From contig JALOQZ010000007.1 in the NCBI GenBank assembly GCA_025459245.1, forward strand, positions 1 to 38,580: a stretch of DNA of 38,580 bases, read 5' to 3'. Below, in pieces: positions 1 to 10,326 of the stretch. The translations under genes and the position numbers were made by a program. Numbering within the stretch: position 1 is the first letter of the stretch; every line of letters begins with the position of its first letter. The notes under the pieces were generated by a model that did not search any database, was not told where the DNA came from, and was given only the letters and a program-made list of their open reading frames with translations. Source of the stretch: Pirellula sp. GTDB lineage: Bacteria > Planctomycetota > Planctomycetia > Pirellulales > Pirellulaceae.

Positions 1-614
1 GCGGTTAATCCATGCGCCATGGCGTGGACCGAGCGAGCAGACGGCTCGTTGGTTGACGAGCAAGCATCCAAAGCTGGCTGGTTCAATCGCCGCATAAAAA
101 AATCAGCTCGCTCCTCCGCCCTGATCCTTCTTATCTCGATCGACTCGTTACCCAGGTCGGGCGCGAAGCCTTGCGAAATCAACCACCCAAGCTCGCGCTC
201 GTGATCCCAACAAAAGACGACGTCATAGAGCCCGAGCACCGCAATGGGTAGAGAGAATTCGTCGTGGCGAGCGCGGGGAATTCGCTCGAAACACCGCCCA
301 AACTCATAGCCCATGTAACCAGCGACTCCACCTTGAAAGGGCGGCAAGTCCGCTTGCGCCCGGGAATGAAGCTTCGATAGCCACCCTTCGAGTTTCGCCA
401 AAGGATCCGCCGTTGGGCTTTGCACTTCAAGAACATCGATTGGATCGCAGCACAGGAACGAGTATCGGCCACGGGGGGGACCGACCAAAGCCGAGTCGAG
501 CCAGCAACAGTAAGGTAAACTCCGTAAACGCTGAAAGGCAAAGAGAGGATCGAATTCCTTTGGCAACGAAACGACTTGGGGCTCGAAGATTAGCTCGGTG
601 GATGACTCGCTCAT
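1..614 (-). CDS. pabB: Aminodeoxychorismate synthase component I / anthranilate synthase component I-like protein, N-terminal part (runs off the left edge)
   Basis: Open minus-strand frame from ATG at 614 with no stop to position 1: MSESSTELIFEPQVVSLPKEFDPLFAFQRLRSLPYCCWLDSALVGPPRGRYSFLCCDPIDVLEV...PPFQGGVAGYMGYEFGRCFERIPRAR. The PYCCWLDSA / GRYSFL..DP / FQGGVAGYMGYE motifs are typical of the PabB/TrpE N-terminal region. It is missing from the ORF track because it is not closed inside the window. Confidence 0.85.
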   Translation of the reverse strand, partial: MSESSTELIFEPQVVSLPKEFDPLFAFQRLRSLPYCCWLDSALVGPPRGRYSFLCCDPIDVLEVQSPTADPLAKLEGWLSKLHSRAQADLPPFQGGVAGYMGYEFGRCFERIPRARHDEFSLPIAVLGLYDVVFCWDHERELGWLISQGFAPDLGNESIEIRRIRAEERADFFMRRLNQPALDACSSTNEPSARSVHAMAHGLT

Positions 615-676
615 GCATGTATTGTAGAGAACGAGCTTGAGCCTCTCCAAGTGCACCTGCGACTCTATCTTGTTCG

Positions 677-706
677 CTGACACGATTCGCGAAGTTCCGC
701 TATACT
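677..706 (+). promoter_or_regulatory. Candidate sigma70-type promoter (CTGACA - 18 nt - TATACT) upstream of the DHH gene
   Basis: CTGACA at 677-682 and TATACT at 701-706, each 5/6 to consensus with an 18-nt spacer, in the divergent intergenic region ~114 nt upstream of ATG 820. Confidence 0.4.
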
Positions 707-819
707 TGGTCAACGGAACTGGTCATAGAAGACGATCGATCTCGCGACACGAACCCACTGGGTGGCTTTCGATTGACCAGAGAAAAGAAACGATTACTGC
801 AAACATTAGAAATGTCTAC

Positions 820-1818
820 ATGAACTTGGACTGGGACTCTCTTCGAGCGATTCTAAACAAACATAAGCGTTTTATCCTGACGAGCCACATTCGTCCGGAC
901 TGCGATGCTCTCGGCAGCGAAATGGGAATGGCAGGAATTCTCCAAGCCATGGGCAAAGAGGTGACCATCATCAATGGCCACCAAACCCCTCCCAGCCTTT
1001 ACTTCATGGATCCCGCGCAGTCCATTTTGGTCATTGGCGACACGATCACTCACGAAGAGATCGAAGGAGACTGCTTGATCGTTTTGGATACGAGCGCTTG
1101 GGCTCAACTCGGGCCGATGGCCGAGGTCCTTCGGAAGTTCAATGGTCCTAAAGTGGTTATCGATCACCACGTTGGTGAAGACGATTTGGGGGCTCAATTC
1201 TTCAAAGACACCAGTGCGGAAGCGACCGGGCATCTAGTTGCGAAGCTTGCGGAACATTTAAACGTCCCTATCTCCCGTACCATGGCCAATGCGTTGTACG
1301 CCGCGATCGCAACGGACACCGGCTGGTTTCGCTTCGATTCCACAACGAGCGAAACCTATCGAGTCATCGCCAAACTTGTCGATGCGGGCGCATCCCCCTC
1401 CACGATCTATGGCGATCTTTATGAACGAGATACGGTCGGTCGAGTCCGGTTGCGAGGTCGAATCTTGGCGCGTGTACAAGTCGAGTGCAATGGCCAACTG
1501 GTCCACACACACGTTCGAAAGGAAGACTTCGTCGAGTCAGGAGCATTGGCTAGCGACACCGAAGACGCAATCAATTTGACCTTGGCCATCGAAGGAACCA
1601 AAGTTGCCATCATTCTGATCGAACAACTCAAAGGTGGATTCAAAGTTAGCTTCCGTTCTCGCTGTCATGTCGATTGCAACGAATTAGCTCGACAGTTCGG
1701 AGGGGGTGGTCACCGAGCTGCGGCCGGTGCTTTCATCGAAGCGGAGTTCGCAGACGTCCAAGCGAGGGTGTTGCAAGCCGCAAGACAGGCAATCGCGAAC
1801 AAGCCGGGCTATGCTTGA
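820..1818 (+). CDS. nrnA: DHH/DHHA1 family phosphoesterase, NrnA-like bifunctional oligoribonuclease/PAP phosphatase
   Basis: SHIRPDCDALGSEMGMAGIL, IVLDTSAWAQLG, DHHVG and GGGGHRAAAG motifs. The ORF track opens at 637, but ATG 820 (MNLDWDSLRAILNKHKRFILTSHIRPD) fits the family N-terminus. Confidence 0.88.
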   Translation: MNLDWDSLRAILNKHKRFILTSHIRPDCDALGSEMGMAGILQAMGKEVTIINGHQTPPSLYFMDPAQSILVIGDTITHEEIEGDCLIVLDTSAWAQLGPMAEVLRKFNGPKVVIDHHVGEDDLGAQFFKDTSAEATGHLVAKLAEHLNVPISRTMANALYAAIATDTGWFRFDSTTSETYRVIAKLVDAGASPSTIYGDLYERDTVGRVRLRGRILARVQVECNGQLVHTHVRKEDFVESGALASDTEDAINLTLAIEGTKVAIILIEQLKGGFKVSFRSRCHVDCNELARQFGGGGHRAAAGAFIEAEFADVQARVLQAARQAIANKPGYA

Positions 1819-2464
1819 TCCCATCCGAATTGCTTTTGCGCTCCTCCCCCTAAGCGCTTATTTGTCGGTCCTCGGAATGCTGCGATGGAGAAAACATCCC
1901 ACCGTCCTAAGCAGGTCGTTTGACCTGCTTTTGCTCGGCATGGGAATCGCAGGGATGGTCGCGGTCGGACCCATCGAACTCTTTTTTCCGCGAGCTGCCT
2001 ACTCGCTGGTTGGTAATTGGATTTGGTTTGTTCTGCTAGCGCTCTACTTTCTCGTCCTGCTATTGATCGTCTTTCACGTCCCACCGGGCATTGTGGTTTA
2101 CGGCATGCGAAAAGAGGGCCTTCGAATGACAATCGAAAGGTGGCTTGCCGAGCAAGGGATCACTTACTCCACGCAAGCGGACACGATCTTCATCGAATCG
2201 CTCGGAATCCACGCCTTGCTCGTAGATGCTGGAAAAAGAGACGTCGCATCGCTCCAAGCCATCGGAGCCCGTCAAAACTTATTGGAATGGATACGCTTGG
2301 AGCAAGAGATCGGCCGTGCGGTTCGGCACGAGACAATCGCGTCGGTGAGCCAAGGCGTCCCATACCTTCTTCTCAGCGTTTCCTTCATGCTGGTCGCGTT
2401 CTGGTTTTTGGCGAGCGACACGCAGGCGCTGCGAGATGCCATGACGGCTTTATTCGCCGAATAG
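1811..2464 (+). CDS. Uncharacterised multi-TM membrane protein
   Basis: ATG at 1811 overlaps the stop of the preceding gene by 8 nt (translational coupling). Several hydrophobic segments (IAFALLPLSAYLSVLGML, LLLLGMGIAGMVAVGPIELFF, WIWFVLLALYFLVLLLIVF, YLLLSVSFMLVAFWFLA). Confidence 0.7.
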   Translation: MLDPIRIAFALLPLSAYLSVLGMLRWRKHPTVLSRSFDLLLLGMGIAGMVAVGPIELFFPRAAYSLVGNWIWFVLLALYFLVLLLIVFHVPPGIVVYGMRKEGLRMTIERWLAEQGITYSTQADTIFIESLGIHALLVDAGKRDVASLQAIGARQNLLEWIRLEQEIGRAVRHETIASVSQGVPYLLLSVSFMLVAFWFLASDTQALRDAMTALFAE

Positions 2465-2495
2465 TAGCGTTCCTCAGATGGATACAATCCCACGC

Positions 2496-3635
2496 CTACG
2501 ACAGCAGGTCACCAAGCTGTCGAGCATTCGCAAAGACTTGAATGGGGACCGTAAGTCCATGCCGCCGATAGATCGCTTCTAGACGCTTGCCATCAAGCGG
2601 ATTGGCTTCGATTTGACGAATGCAAATCCTGGCTACTTGTTTAGGAAACTTCGATGCTAGTTTCGCGTAGATCTCGGGATCTCGCTCGCCGCTATCGCCG
2701 ACGAATACGAAAGTTCGATTCGGCATGCGCTTAAGCAAACTTCGAATGACTCCCCCCTTGCTCTTGCGCCGGATGATCTGCCAACGTTTGAAGATCTCGT
2801 CGCGCAATCGAAACCATTTCAAATGCATACTCCCTTGAGGGAATCCTGCCTGCGACAGGAACCGAGAAATGGGACGATAGATCTGCCACGGACTACTGCT
2901 AACGTAATGAAACAATGCACCTTGTTCGCTCCATCGTTGATAGGTTTCCGCCATACCGTCGATCGACTCAAAAGGTTCGGAGAACGTCCTTTGCAGCATG
3001 CGGCGGCGGAAGTTGACCTCCGTCAATTTGATCGTGTCGTCGATATCGGTAACGACACTCACACCTCGATCTTCTGCCAAAAAAATGGGACAACCTACCA
3101 AAACCTCAGCCGCGTCCAAAAGCGGAGATGACAAAGGTGCAGCGGCTTGTTCGTGCTGCGAAAAAGGACGGGGATCGCCAAATCTACGCAAACCTGATAT
3201 TTGCCGTGCAGGAAGATCGAGTTTACAGTTGAAGAGCCCGCTTCCTTTGGATTTTCTGCGAAGGACATAGTGTTGCCCCCCTAACGCGACTTGCACTCGC
3301 ACGCCGGATACGGGGCACGCCAAAAAACCGTCGACACGTTCGCTGAAGATCTGTCCATCGACGACCTCTTTCGAGATATCCAAGGCTCGGACCAACCCCT
3401 TCAACAGTAGCCTCTTGCTGAACGACGCGGGGGCTTCTTGGCAGATCCGACCTTGAACCCAGACACGCCACACTTCACCACCTGCAGTCGGCGTGGCGAT
3501 CGTGGGAAACAAAACAACACGAGAGTCCAGTTCCGCCCGGTTCGGCACCTCAGGGTGCATGTGCAGAACCATCGGATTAGGATTGAAAAATTCTGTTCCC
3601 ATGCGAAGAGGACTACCCATGCTGGAACTCTCCAT
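2496..3635 (-). CDS. App1 family (DUF2183) phosphatidate phosphatase-like protein
   Basis: SVVTDIDDTIKLTEV (DxDxT), FHYVSSSPWQIYRPISRFL, GSMHLKWFRLRD, FVFVGDSGERDPEIYAKLA; this motif order is typical of App1 catalytic domains. Confidence 0.85.
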   Translation of the reverse strand: MESSSMGSPLRMGTEFFNPNPMVLHMHPEVPNRAELDSRVVLFPTIATPTAGGEVWRVWVQGRICQEAPASFSKRLLLKGLVRALDISKEVVDGQIFSERVDGFLACPVSGVRVQVALGGQHYVLRRKSKGSGLFNCKLDLPARQISGLRRFGDPRPFSQHEQAAAPLSSPLLDAAEVLVGCPIFLAEDRGVSVVTDIDDTIKLTEVNFRRRMLQRTFSEPFESIDGMAETYQRWSEQGALFHYVSSSPWQIYRPISRFLSQAGFPQGSMHLKWFRLRDEIFKRWQIIRRKSKGGVIRSLLKRMPNRTFVFVGDSGERDPEIYAKLASKFPKQVARICIRQIEANPLDGKRLEAIYRRHGLTVPIQVFANARQLGDLLS

Positions 3636-3680
3636 ACCTTCGAACCCGAGACCATACTCGGGTTACAGACAGTTCTCGAA

Positions 3681-4796
3681 TTACACCTTATCCACGGCGA
3701 TCGTCTTTCGCTGATCGATCGAACGATAGATAGCCTCGATAGCAAGAAGATCTTTGAGGCCTTCCTCACCGGAAACCTTGGATGGACGCTTCTCCAAAAT
3801 GCATTGCGCAAAGTCATCTAGCTCAGCAGCGAAATGATCGACCTGCCCTAAATCGATCTTCTCTTTCGATGTCTCCATGCGGATTCCGGAGTAGCTAAAA
3901 GCTGGATCCAGTTTGATGTATCCATCGCTGCCAAAAGCTTGCACGCGATTGAGCCCATTGAAGTTGTAGCTGGTGCTGCAGTAGGCTTGAGTACCAGACG
4001 CGAATTGCATCAACCACGTGATCGATTCATCGACTTCAGCAAACTTCTTCGCGTCTGTCTTCGTCTCTTGTGCGGTGATTGCAATCGGTTCCTCTCCTGT
4101 GATCCCGCGGCAAGCCTGCAACGCGTAGATTCCGACATCCATCAACGCCCCGCCACCGGCCAACTCTCGCTTAAGCCGCCATTGCGTAGGATCGCCGATC
4201 TTGAAACCGAACCCGGCTTCAATCATCCGAATATCACCGAACGATTTGCCCTTGGCCAACTCCATCATCTTCAGATGATGCGGTTCGAATTGACAACGAT
4301 AACCGATCGCCAACATGCGCTGAGCAGCTTGGCAAGCTGCGATCATTTCGCGGCATTCCTGCGAAGTATTCGCCATCGGCTTTTCACAAAGAACATGCTT
4401 GCCCGCTTTAGCAGCGCGGATGGTAAACTCGTGGTGCATGCTGTTCGGGAGTACCACATAAACCAGGTCGACGGTATCGTCGGAAGCGATCTTATCGAAT
4501 CGTTCGTAGTTGTAGATGTGATCCTGCTTCACACCGTACTTCTCGCTCCAAGTCTTTTCTTTGGCTGGTGTGCCCGTCACGATGGCCGCCAACTGACAAT
4601 GCTTTGTTTTTGCCAAGGCTGGAGCGATTTGATTGGTGCTCAAGTTACCGAGCCCCACCAATGCAACACCTAACTTTCGATTCGAACTGGCTCGGGCGGT
4701 CTCGGAGAAGAAACCTCCTGTTGCAAGCCCCGCTGCGAGGGCGGCGGAAGTGGTGGTCGAAAGAAATTCTCGGCGGTTGGCATTCAGTCTTTGCAT
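3681..4796 (-). CDS. Gfo/Idh/MocA family oxidoreductase with Tat-like signal
   Basis: Likely ATG at 4796: MQRLNANRREFLSTTTSAALAAGLATGGF (RREFL Tat-type motif), then LGVALVGLGNLSTNQIAPAL (Rossmann) and HVLCEKPMANTSQECREMI (EKP motif). Confidence 0.9.
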   Translation of the reverse strand: MQRLNANRREFLSTTTSAALAAGLATGGFFSETARASSNRKLGVALVGLGNLSTNQIAPALAKTKHCQLAAIVTGTPAKEKTWSEKYGVKQDHIYNYERFDKIASDDTVDLVYVVLPNSMHHEFTIRAAKAGKHVLCEKPMANTSQECREMIAACQAAQRMLAIGYRCQFEPHHLKMMELAKGKSFGDIRMIEAGFGFKIGDPTQWRLKRELAGGGALMDVGIYALQACRGITGEEPIAITAQETKTDAKKFAEVDESITWLMQFASGTQAYCSTSYNFNGLNRVQAFGSDGYIKLDPAFSYSGIRMETSKEKIDLGQVDHFAAELDDFAQCILEKRPSKVSGEEGLKDLLAIEAIYRSIDQRKTIAVDKV

Positions 4797-4933
4797 CGGA
4801 TTGAATCTACTTGCGAGGAATGGGTAGGGGGGAGGACGTCCGTTGGAACTCCCCCATTCTAACGCGCACAAGCTCGATTCAGATACGTGAAAGAATTGGA
4901 GTTCCGAAAAAGACACTCCCTCTCGCTCGGAGC

Positions 4934-6064
4934 TCAGTTTTGTGGGGCAGAGTCCCCGCCGCGAGCTGCGTCCTGACGAAGGGCTTCGATCTCCTGCTGG
5001 AGCGGCCCCAAGTCAAGAATGGGCTCTACGAACATATCCCGCCCTCCAGGCCCAATAGGTCGTTGCTTGCATGAGAAAAAGTGGGAAACGTACCGCTGCC
5101 ATCCCTGCTCTTCAGGCACTTTGAATCGATCCCCTTTTTGCAAAATCGGTCGGTAGTCATGCATCTGGCCAAACTGCTTCTCGCCAGCGGCTTGGCACGG
5201 AAACCAATGCCCTACTCCCTCCTCATCTTCCAAATAAAACTCGGGATAGCAATGCTCTGGAATCCACACGCAACGCGCGGGAATATCGCTCGCTCGGCAG
5301 ACGGCCACAAAGATACCCGTCATCTCTTCGCAATCACCCTGCTTATCTTTCAGGGCATCTCGAATATTGCGCACTGGACCGTTGCGATATTCGATCGTTT
5401 CTCGCACCCAGTCATAGATCATCTCGACATGCTTCCAAGCATTCTCGGGCTTTGCATCCGCAATTTTCTTGGCTGCCTTTTTAATGTCGGGCAAGTTGAT
5501 CTCGATGTAAGGACTCGACTCCATATACCATCGCAACTCCTTGTGGATGTTCTTTGGTATGCGAAAGACCGATGTGTCTGCGGGCGCGTTGATAAACGAC
5601 TTTTCAACTTGAACATTGACGATCAAGTTCATCTGCGCGTTGGGCCCTAATGAATTCATCCGCATGACCAATTGCCGCGCTCCCGCGGGTAGATCTCGGA
5701 AATCCCAAGCCATCTGATCGGGGATCTCATGACTGAGCACGGTGATCTTCTGCTCAGGCCAATCCATTGGAAACGGAATCGTAGCGAGAATGTTCGAGGC
5801 AAAGTTCTCGTTCGACTCAAAAGTCATCCCAAACTTCATCTCCATCGTGCGGGGTGCATAAAGCTGAATTCCATTCGTCGCCTCTAAGACACGCCCGACG
5901 ACCACCTCAGGGGCAGGTTTTTTCGAAGTCGATTTGCCGGAGGCTTTTGGTTTTGAAATGCCGGTCGCTACTCCGCTCCCTTGTTCCTGAGCCAAACACC
6001 AGATTGGTGCACACAAGAGAACCGCAATAGCAAGTGTGGTTGTTCGAAGGTCACCCAATTTCAT
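4934..6064 (-). CDS. Secreted transglutaminase-like domain protein
   Basis: N-terminal signal (MKLGDLRTTTLAIAVLLCAPIWCLAQE). Transglutaminase core IYDWVRETIEYRNGPVRNIRDALKDKQGDCEEMTGIFVAVCRASDIPARCVWIPEHCYPEFYL, with Cys and His in the expected context. Confidence 0.82.
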   Translation of the reverse strand: MKLGDLRTTTLAIAVLLCAPIWCLAQEQGSGVATGISKPKASGKSTSKKPAPEVVVGRVLEATNGIQLYAPRTMEMKFGMTFESNENFASNILATIPFPMDWPEQKITVLSHEIPDQMAWDFRDLPAGARQLVMRMNSLGPNAQMNLIVNVQVEKSFINAPADTSVFRIPKNIHKELRWYMESSPYIEINLPDIKKAAKKIADAKPENAWKHVEMIYDWVRETIEYRNGPVRNIRDALKDKQGDCEEMTGIFVAVCRASDIPARCVWIPEHCYPEFYLEDEEGVGHWFPCQAAGEKQFGQMHDYRPILQKGDRFKVPEEQGWQRYVSHFFSCKQRPIGPGGRDMFVEPILDLGPLQQEIEALRQDAARGGDSAPQN

Positions 6065-6257
6065 TCGCCTATCTCCCGTTACGAGTCACCTTTCAGAATA
6101 AGTCGAGAAGATGCGTTGTGGCAAACTCTTTGAAAAACGGACGAAAATTCAATGGCAGCCAATCGAACAATCCCTCTCGATTGAACGGGATCTGCCAGTT
6201 GTAACGACTTTGCCTGACACCTTGCCCAACCTTAAGTCGTCAGCTTCTCGATCGCAA

Positions 6258-6878
6258 TTAATACCCAAACCGATCGAGCCACTCCTTCGTCTCGTCTGGA
6301 CCGATCGGCCTCCCTGTATCCGTCGGCTTTTCCACCGAACCGCCTCCCCCCTGCACATGATCCAGGAATTCGGAGGCATCCCCAATGGGACCGAGCTTGT
6401 CGTCGATGGATAGCCCGCCAGGAGAACGCTCGTCGGCGAACAACTCGCTCGGGCACTCCGGCAACCGATGTGTCACCCAATCCTCGCTTTCCATCACGCG
6501 GGCCCCTCGACCAAGGCCCGCTCTTTGAATTTGATGATCCGACGAAACGACGGTTAGTTTTTTTGGCGTCGGATGGGAGCGAATCGCCTGTATTATGAGC
6601 TCGTCCGCACTCGAATGATCGCGGGAAAAAGTAACTCGGATACCGCGATAGAAATGCTCTTTAGGGAGCCCGAGATCCGCCTGGGAATCAAAGACAATCC
6701 AAACTCTCGACCGATCCCACTCAGACATACGAGCCGCAATGTATTCCAAACAATATTGCCTCGCTTCTCGCAACGCCAATGCCCCACGGCGAGCATCGGG
6801 TGCTCCAATGCTCTGGAACATTAAGTTGTAGCCATCGATCAAGGTCGCGATCGTGGGCTGCTTGCGATCGCGAGCCAT
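6258..6878 (-). CDS. YacP-like NYN (PIN-like) domain nuclease
   Basis: TIATLIDGYNLMFQ start; RVWIVFDSQADLG, VTFSRDHSSADELIIQAIRS and LTVVSSDHQIQRAG match the NYN_YacP pattern. Confidence 0.8.
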   Translation of the reverse strand: MARDRKQPTIATLIDGYNLMFQSIGAPDARRGALALREARQYCLEYIAARMSEWDRSRVWIVFDSQADLGLPKEHFYRGIRVTFSRDHSSADELIIQAIRSHPTPKKLTVVSSDHQIQRAGLGRGARVMESEDWVTHRLPECPSELFADERSPGGLSIDDKLGPIGDASEFLDHVQGGGGSVEKPTDTGRPIGPDETKEWLDRFGY

Positions 6879-6885
6879 AAAAAAA

Positions 6886-9800
6886 CTAACGAGTCTTGGA
6901 GTGCAGGTTATCCGGTGTCCCCTGAATCTTTGAATTCTCTTTCGAGTCAGGTTTCTGCTCCAATGTTAGGAGGGCGAACAGATCTGCCAACTCTTGCGGG
7001 GTCATTTGATTCTCTAGCCCCTCCGGCATAAGCGACTTGGAATCCTGCTTGAATTCGTCGATCTCCTCTGCAGCAATCGTCTGCTCCTTGCCACCCTGCA
7101 CCTTCACCACCACTCGCTTATCGGTTCTCTCTACCAGCAAGCCAGTGATGATTTCGTCATCCTTCGTACGGATCGTTACACTCTTATACGCCTCGCCAAT
7201 GACCAAGCTCGGGTTGAACACACTTACTAACAGTTGCTCGTAGGAACCGCGGCCATTGGAGGTGATATTCGGTCCCACCTCGTTTCCTCGACCATGCATC
7301 ACGTGGCACTGGCCGCAAATACGATCGTAAACCAACCAACCTTTCTCGGCATTGCCTCGAGCATCCCATCGGAGAGCATTTCCGACGCGTTGGATCACGG
7401 CTTCTCGCTCTTTCGAAGACTCCGTGTTGACGCTTCCCCAGATCTGACCGACGAGCGTCCTAATGTTTGGCTGATTGCTCGCGGCTAATAATCGGATCCG
7501 ATTCGGACTCAGCAGCTCTTTGCGAATCAAGCCCTCCTTTACACCCTTCAGAAACACTTCCGCAGACTCCGACCGCTGGCAAAGTCGTTCTGCAATCGCA
7601 GACTGAATCGCTCCCTTCATCTTGGGCAATCGGGCGACCAGATTAGCTACCTGCTCCGTCGAAAGCGGTCGCAATCCTAAATCCAATACGGTATCGCGAA
7701 GACCACCATCTACCTCACGCTGCCCTTCCAGCTCCGAAATCAGCTGCTCGGTCGCGGCCAGCAAAATGGAATCATCGAGCATAGAGGATACTTGAACCAA
7801 CTGCTTCTTCCATTCAGGCCGAACATCTGGATGCACTACCAACTCCTTGGCCAATTTCATTCGTTGAGCATCGCCAAGTGCCAAATGCACTTGAAAAAGT
7901 GCATGCTCCCAGCCGGTCCAGGCTTTCCAAGCTTTGTCGTCTGGAGCCTTTTTCATCCCATTGCCATCGCTGCTAGCAATCCAGCGTTTGAACAAAGGTT
8001 GAATGGCAGCGATCGATATCTCGCCGCTTCGAACTCGATCCAACAACGCATTGAGTACCCGCGTTCCGGATTCGGAATCTTCCTTCGCGATCAAGCTCGC
8101 GGCAGAAAGGACATTGTTAACGCTCGCTTGGCTCCGCTCGTCTTCTAAACGATTGTTTACTTGCGATAACAAAAGAGTCGCGAAGCGCGGCACCAACGAA
8201 TCCCATTCCCCTCGCATTCCCTCCTGTTTCATCGACGACAACACGGAATCTTGCTCGCGAACCAGGTCAGGTAGCATGTTTTGCCAAACGACCCGACTGA
8301 GAATCGGATCGGGCTCGCTATGGGAAAGAACCTTCATTTGCTGTTGGATATTCCATGCCGATTCTTGCTTTGCTCGAGCCAGCTTCGGGCTGGCAATCGA
8401 AACTTCAACCCGCACACGAGGGTCCGAATCGCTGGCCAAGCTCTCGAGCCAGCCTCTCACGGCAGGAGTGTCGATGACCTGCCGACCGACCGTCCTTACT
8501 CCCCAAGCACGCAACTCTGGCTCACTCGCATGTAGCAACTCCTTCGCCATGGATTCAGTTAAACGCGTCGATCCGACCAAGGACCATAAGGCGTGAAGCC
8601 GAGTTTTTATGGCTAGCGATTTGTCGAAAACTCTTTTTTGAATCATTCGCGCCGTCTCGGACTCAGGTGCAACATTACGTTCCTGAAGCTTTAATTGAGC
8701 CCGCTGACGATTGAATATGTTCGGATCGGCAAGCAATGCGACCAACTGAGAATCGGTAAGTTTGTCGAAGTCTGCAACACGGGGCTTGGGACGCTTCTCA
8801 TGCACCACTCGGTAAAGTCGTCCGTGGCCGCGATCTACCCCTTTGGGATCGGCATTGGCGTCTTGATAACAGTGATATCGGTCATACCAATCCAAGACGT
8901 ACAAACAACCATCCGGGCCAACCTTCTGAGCAACCGGCATAAACCAGACATCGTTTGCGGTCAAGAAATCGGGCTCCCCCTTCCCGCGATACGTCGCACC
9001 GAATCGCTCTATCGAGTCGCTATTCAGACATCCTCCGTGGATATTCCCCATGTACAGCTTGTTGTTAAAGCTCGATGGGTACGCATCCGTATCCAGGAAT
9101 TCAATTCCACAATATGCAGCCATCTGATGCTTGTGCTTCACAATCGACTCTGCATAGAAGGTATGGGGAGGATAGGGGCCACCCTGTCGCAAGTAATAGG
9201 CGCTTTCGGTGAGGTGCCACAAGTGATCGATCACGCACGCACTTACGAATGCACTACCCTCGGTATCAAAAGCGATCCCCCAAGGATTGCTGGTCCCTTC
9301 ACAAAATAAATCGAATTGCCGCGTCTTGGGGTCGATTCGAAAGAGGGCACACGTAAACTCGAAAGTCTTACCCCCCTGAGAAACTCGCGATGGATTAAAA
9401 ACGCCATTCAATCCATAAAGCGCGCCGTCAGGGCCCCAAGTCAACGCGTTGGGCAACTCGTGCGTGTCGTCGCGACCAAAACCTGTCACCACGACGGTTT
9501 GTTTATCCGCGACATCATCACCGTTGGTGTCCTCGAGAAAGAGAATATCAGGTGCGTTGGCAACCCATACGCCCCCATGGCCCACAGCGATCCCCGATGG
9601 AATGTTGAGTCCCTCCGCAAAGACCTTCACCGTCTCCGCAAAACCATCCCCATCCTTGTCCTCCAAGATCTTGATGCGATCGCGACCGGGCCCCGGCTCG
9701 CGACGCGGATATTCAAAACTCTCCGTCACATAAATGCGCCCTCGATCATCAAAAGCCATCGCTACTGGATTCTGAATGGAAGGCTCGGACGCGACCAACT

Positions 9801-9963
9801 CCACTCGAAAGCCATCCGGAACTTGCATGGCGGCGATCGCCTCGGCCGGAGTTTTGGGTGGACCTGGGGGGGCCGTTTGCTTGCGCGGAATGAAGTCTTG
9901 GCCGGCCGATGTGGCGGCGGTCGTCACAGCTAGAAGCAATGCAGCAAATCTCGTTCGGCGCAC
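6886..9963 (-). CDS. PVC-type heme-binding CxxCH protein with N-terminal beta-propeller ('membrane-bound dehydrogenase' domain), HEAT-like middle and C-terminal cytochrome c
   Basis: Signal peptide; propeller motifs (GFRVELVASEPSIQNPVAMAFDDRGRIYVTESFEYPRREPGPGRDRIKILEDKDGDG); C-terminal YDRICGQCHVMHGRGNEVGPNITSNGRGSYEQLLVSVFNPSLVI. Confidence 0.92.
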   Translation of the reverse strand: MRRTRFAALLLAVTTAATSAGQDFIPRKQTAPPGPPKTPAEAIAAMQVPDGFRVELVASEPSIQNPVAMAFDDRGRIYVTESFEYPRREPGPGRDRIKILEDKDGDGFAETVKVFAEGLNIPSGIAVGHGGVWVANAPDILFLEDTNGDDVADKQTVVVTGFGRDDTHELPNALTWGPDGALYGLNGVFNPSRVSQGGKTFEFTCALFRIDPKTRQFDLFCEGTSNPWGIAFDTEGSAFVSACVIDHLWHLTESAYYLRQGGPYPPHTFYAESIVKHKHQMAAYCGIEFLDTDAYPSSFNNKLYMGNIHGGCLNSDSIERFGATYRGKGEPDFLTANDVWFMPVAQKVGPDGCLYVLDWYDRYHCYQDANADPKGVDRGHGRLYRVVHEKRPKPRVADFDKLTDSQLVALLADPNIFNRQRAQLKLQERNVAPESETARMIQKRVFDKSLAIKTRLHALWSLVGSTRLTESMAKELLHASEPELRAWGVRTVGRQVIDTPAVRGWLESLASDSDPRVRVEVSIASPKLARAKQESAWNIQQQMKVLSHSEPDPILSRVVWQNMLPDLVREQDSVLSSMKQEGMRGEWDSLVPRFATLLLSQVNNRLEDERSQASVNNVLSAASLIAKEDSESGTRVLNALLDRVRSGEISIAAIQPLFKRWIASSDGNGMKKAPDDKAWKAWTGWEHALFQVHLALGDAQRMKLAKELVVHPDVRPEWKKQLVQVSSMLDDSILLAATEQLISELEGQREVDGGLRDTVLDLGLRPLSTEQVANLVARLPKMKGAIQSAIAERLCQRSESAEVFLKGVKEGLIRKELLSPNRIRLLAASNQPNIRTLVGQIWGSVNTESSKEREAVIQRVGNALRWDARGNAEKGWLVYDRICGQCHVMHGRGNEVGPNITSNGRGSYEQLLVSVFNPSLVIGEAYKSVTIRTKDDEIITGLLVERTDKRVVVKVQGGKEQTIAAEEIDEFKQDSKSLMPEGLENQMTPQELADLFALLTLEQKPDSKENSKIQGTPDNLHSKTR

Positions 9964-10326
9964 TTGAAAAAACCTTCTGGGGGGAGGGGATGGCTGGAGA
10001 GAAATCGGGGTGAGACGAGCCTCATCGCCTATGCGAAGAAACCGGAGTCTATTTTACATTATGGAGCCGATGCCTGCTGGTCCTCGCCGAGCTAGGATCA
10101 TCGCATGCTGTGCAATTCGCTCCATTGAATCCAGCACATGTGCCAATCAGGCACAACCGTTCCTCGAGATTGTTCCCTATCGATCGAAAAGCGATTGCTC
10201 ACCGCCATTTAAGACAATCGAATTTGCATTAGAATTCCGTGGGAAATCGAAGAGCTTAGAATTTTCGTTCGATGAATCCTGAAGAATTCACATCATTCGC
10301 CCGAAGTTTGCAGCTAGCACAATGGT

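Noticed and set aside
637-819. N-terminal extension of the DHH ORF
   Set aside because: Upstream residues do not resemble the family and overlap a plausible promoter; ATG 820 fits better.
3939-4673. 244-aa plus-strand ORF
   Set aside because: Antisense to the Gfo/Idh/MocA oxidoreductase; no family motifs.
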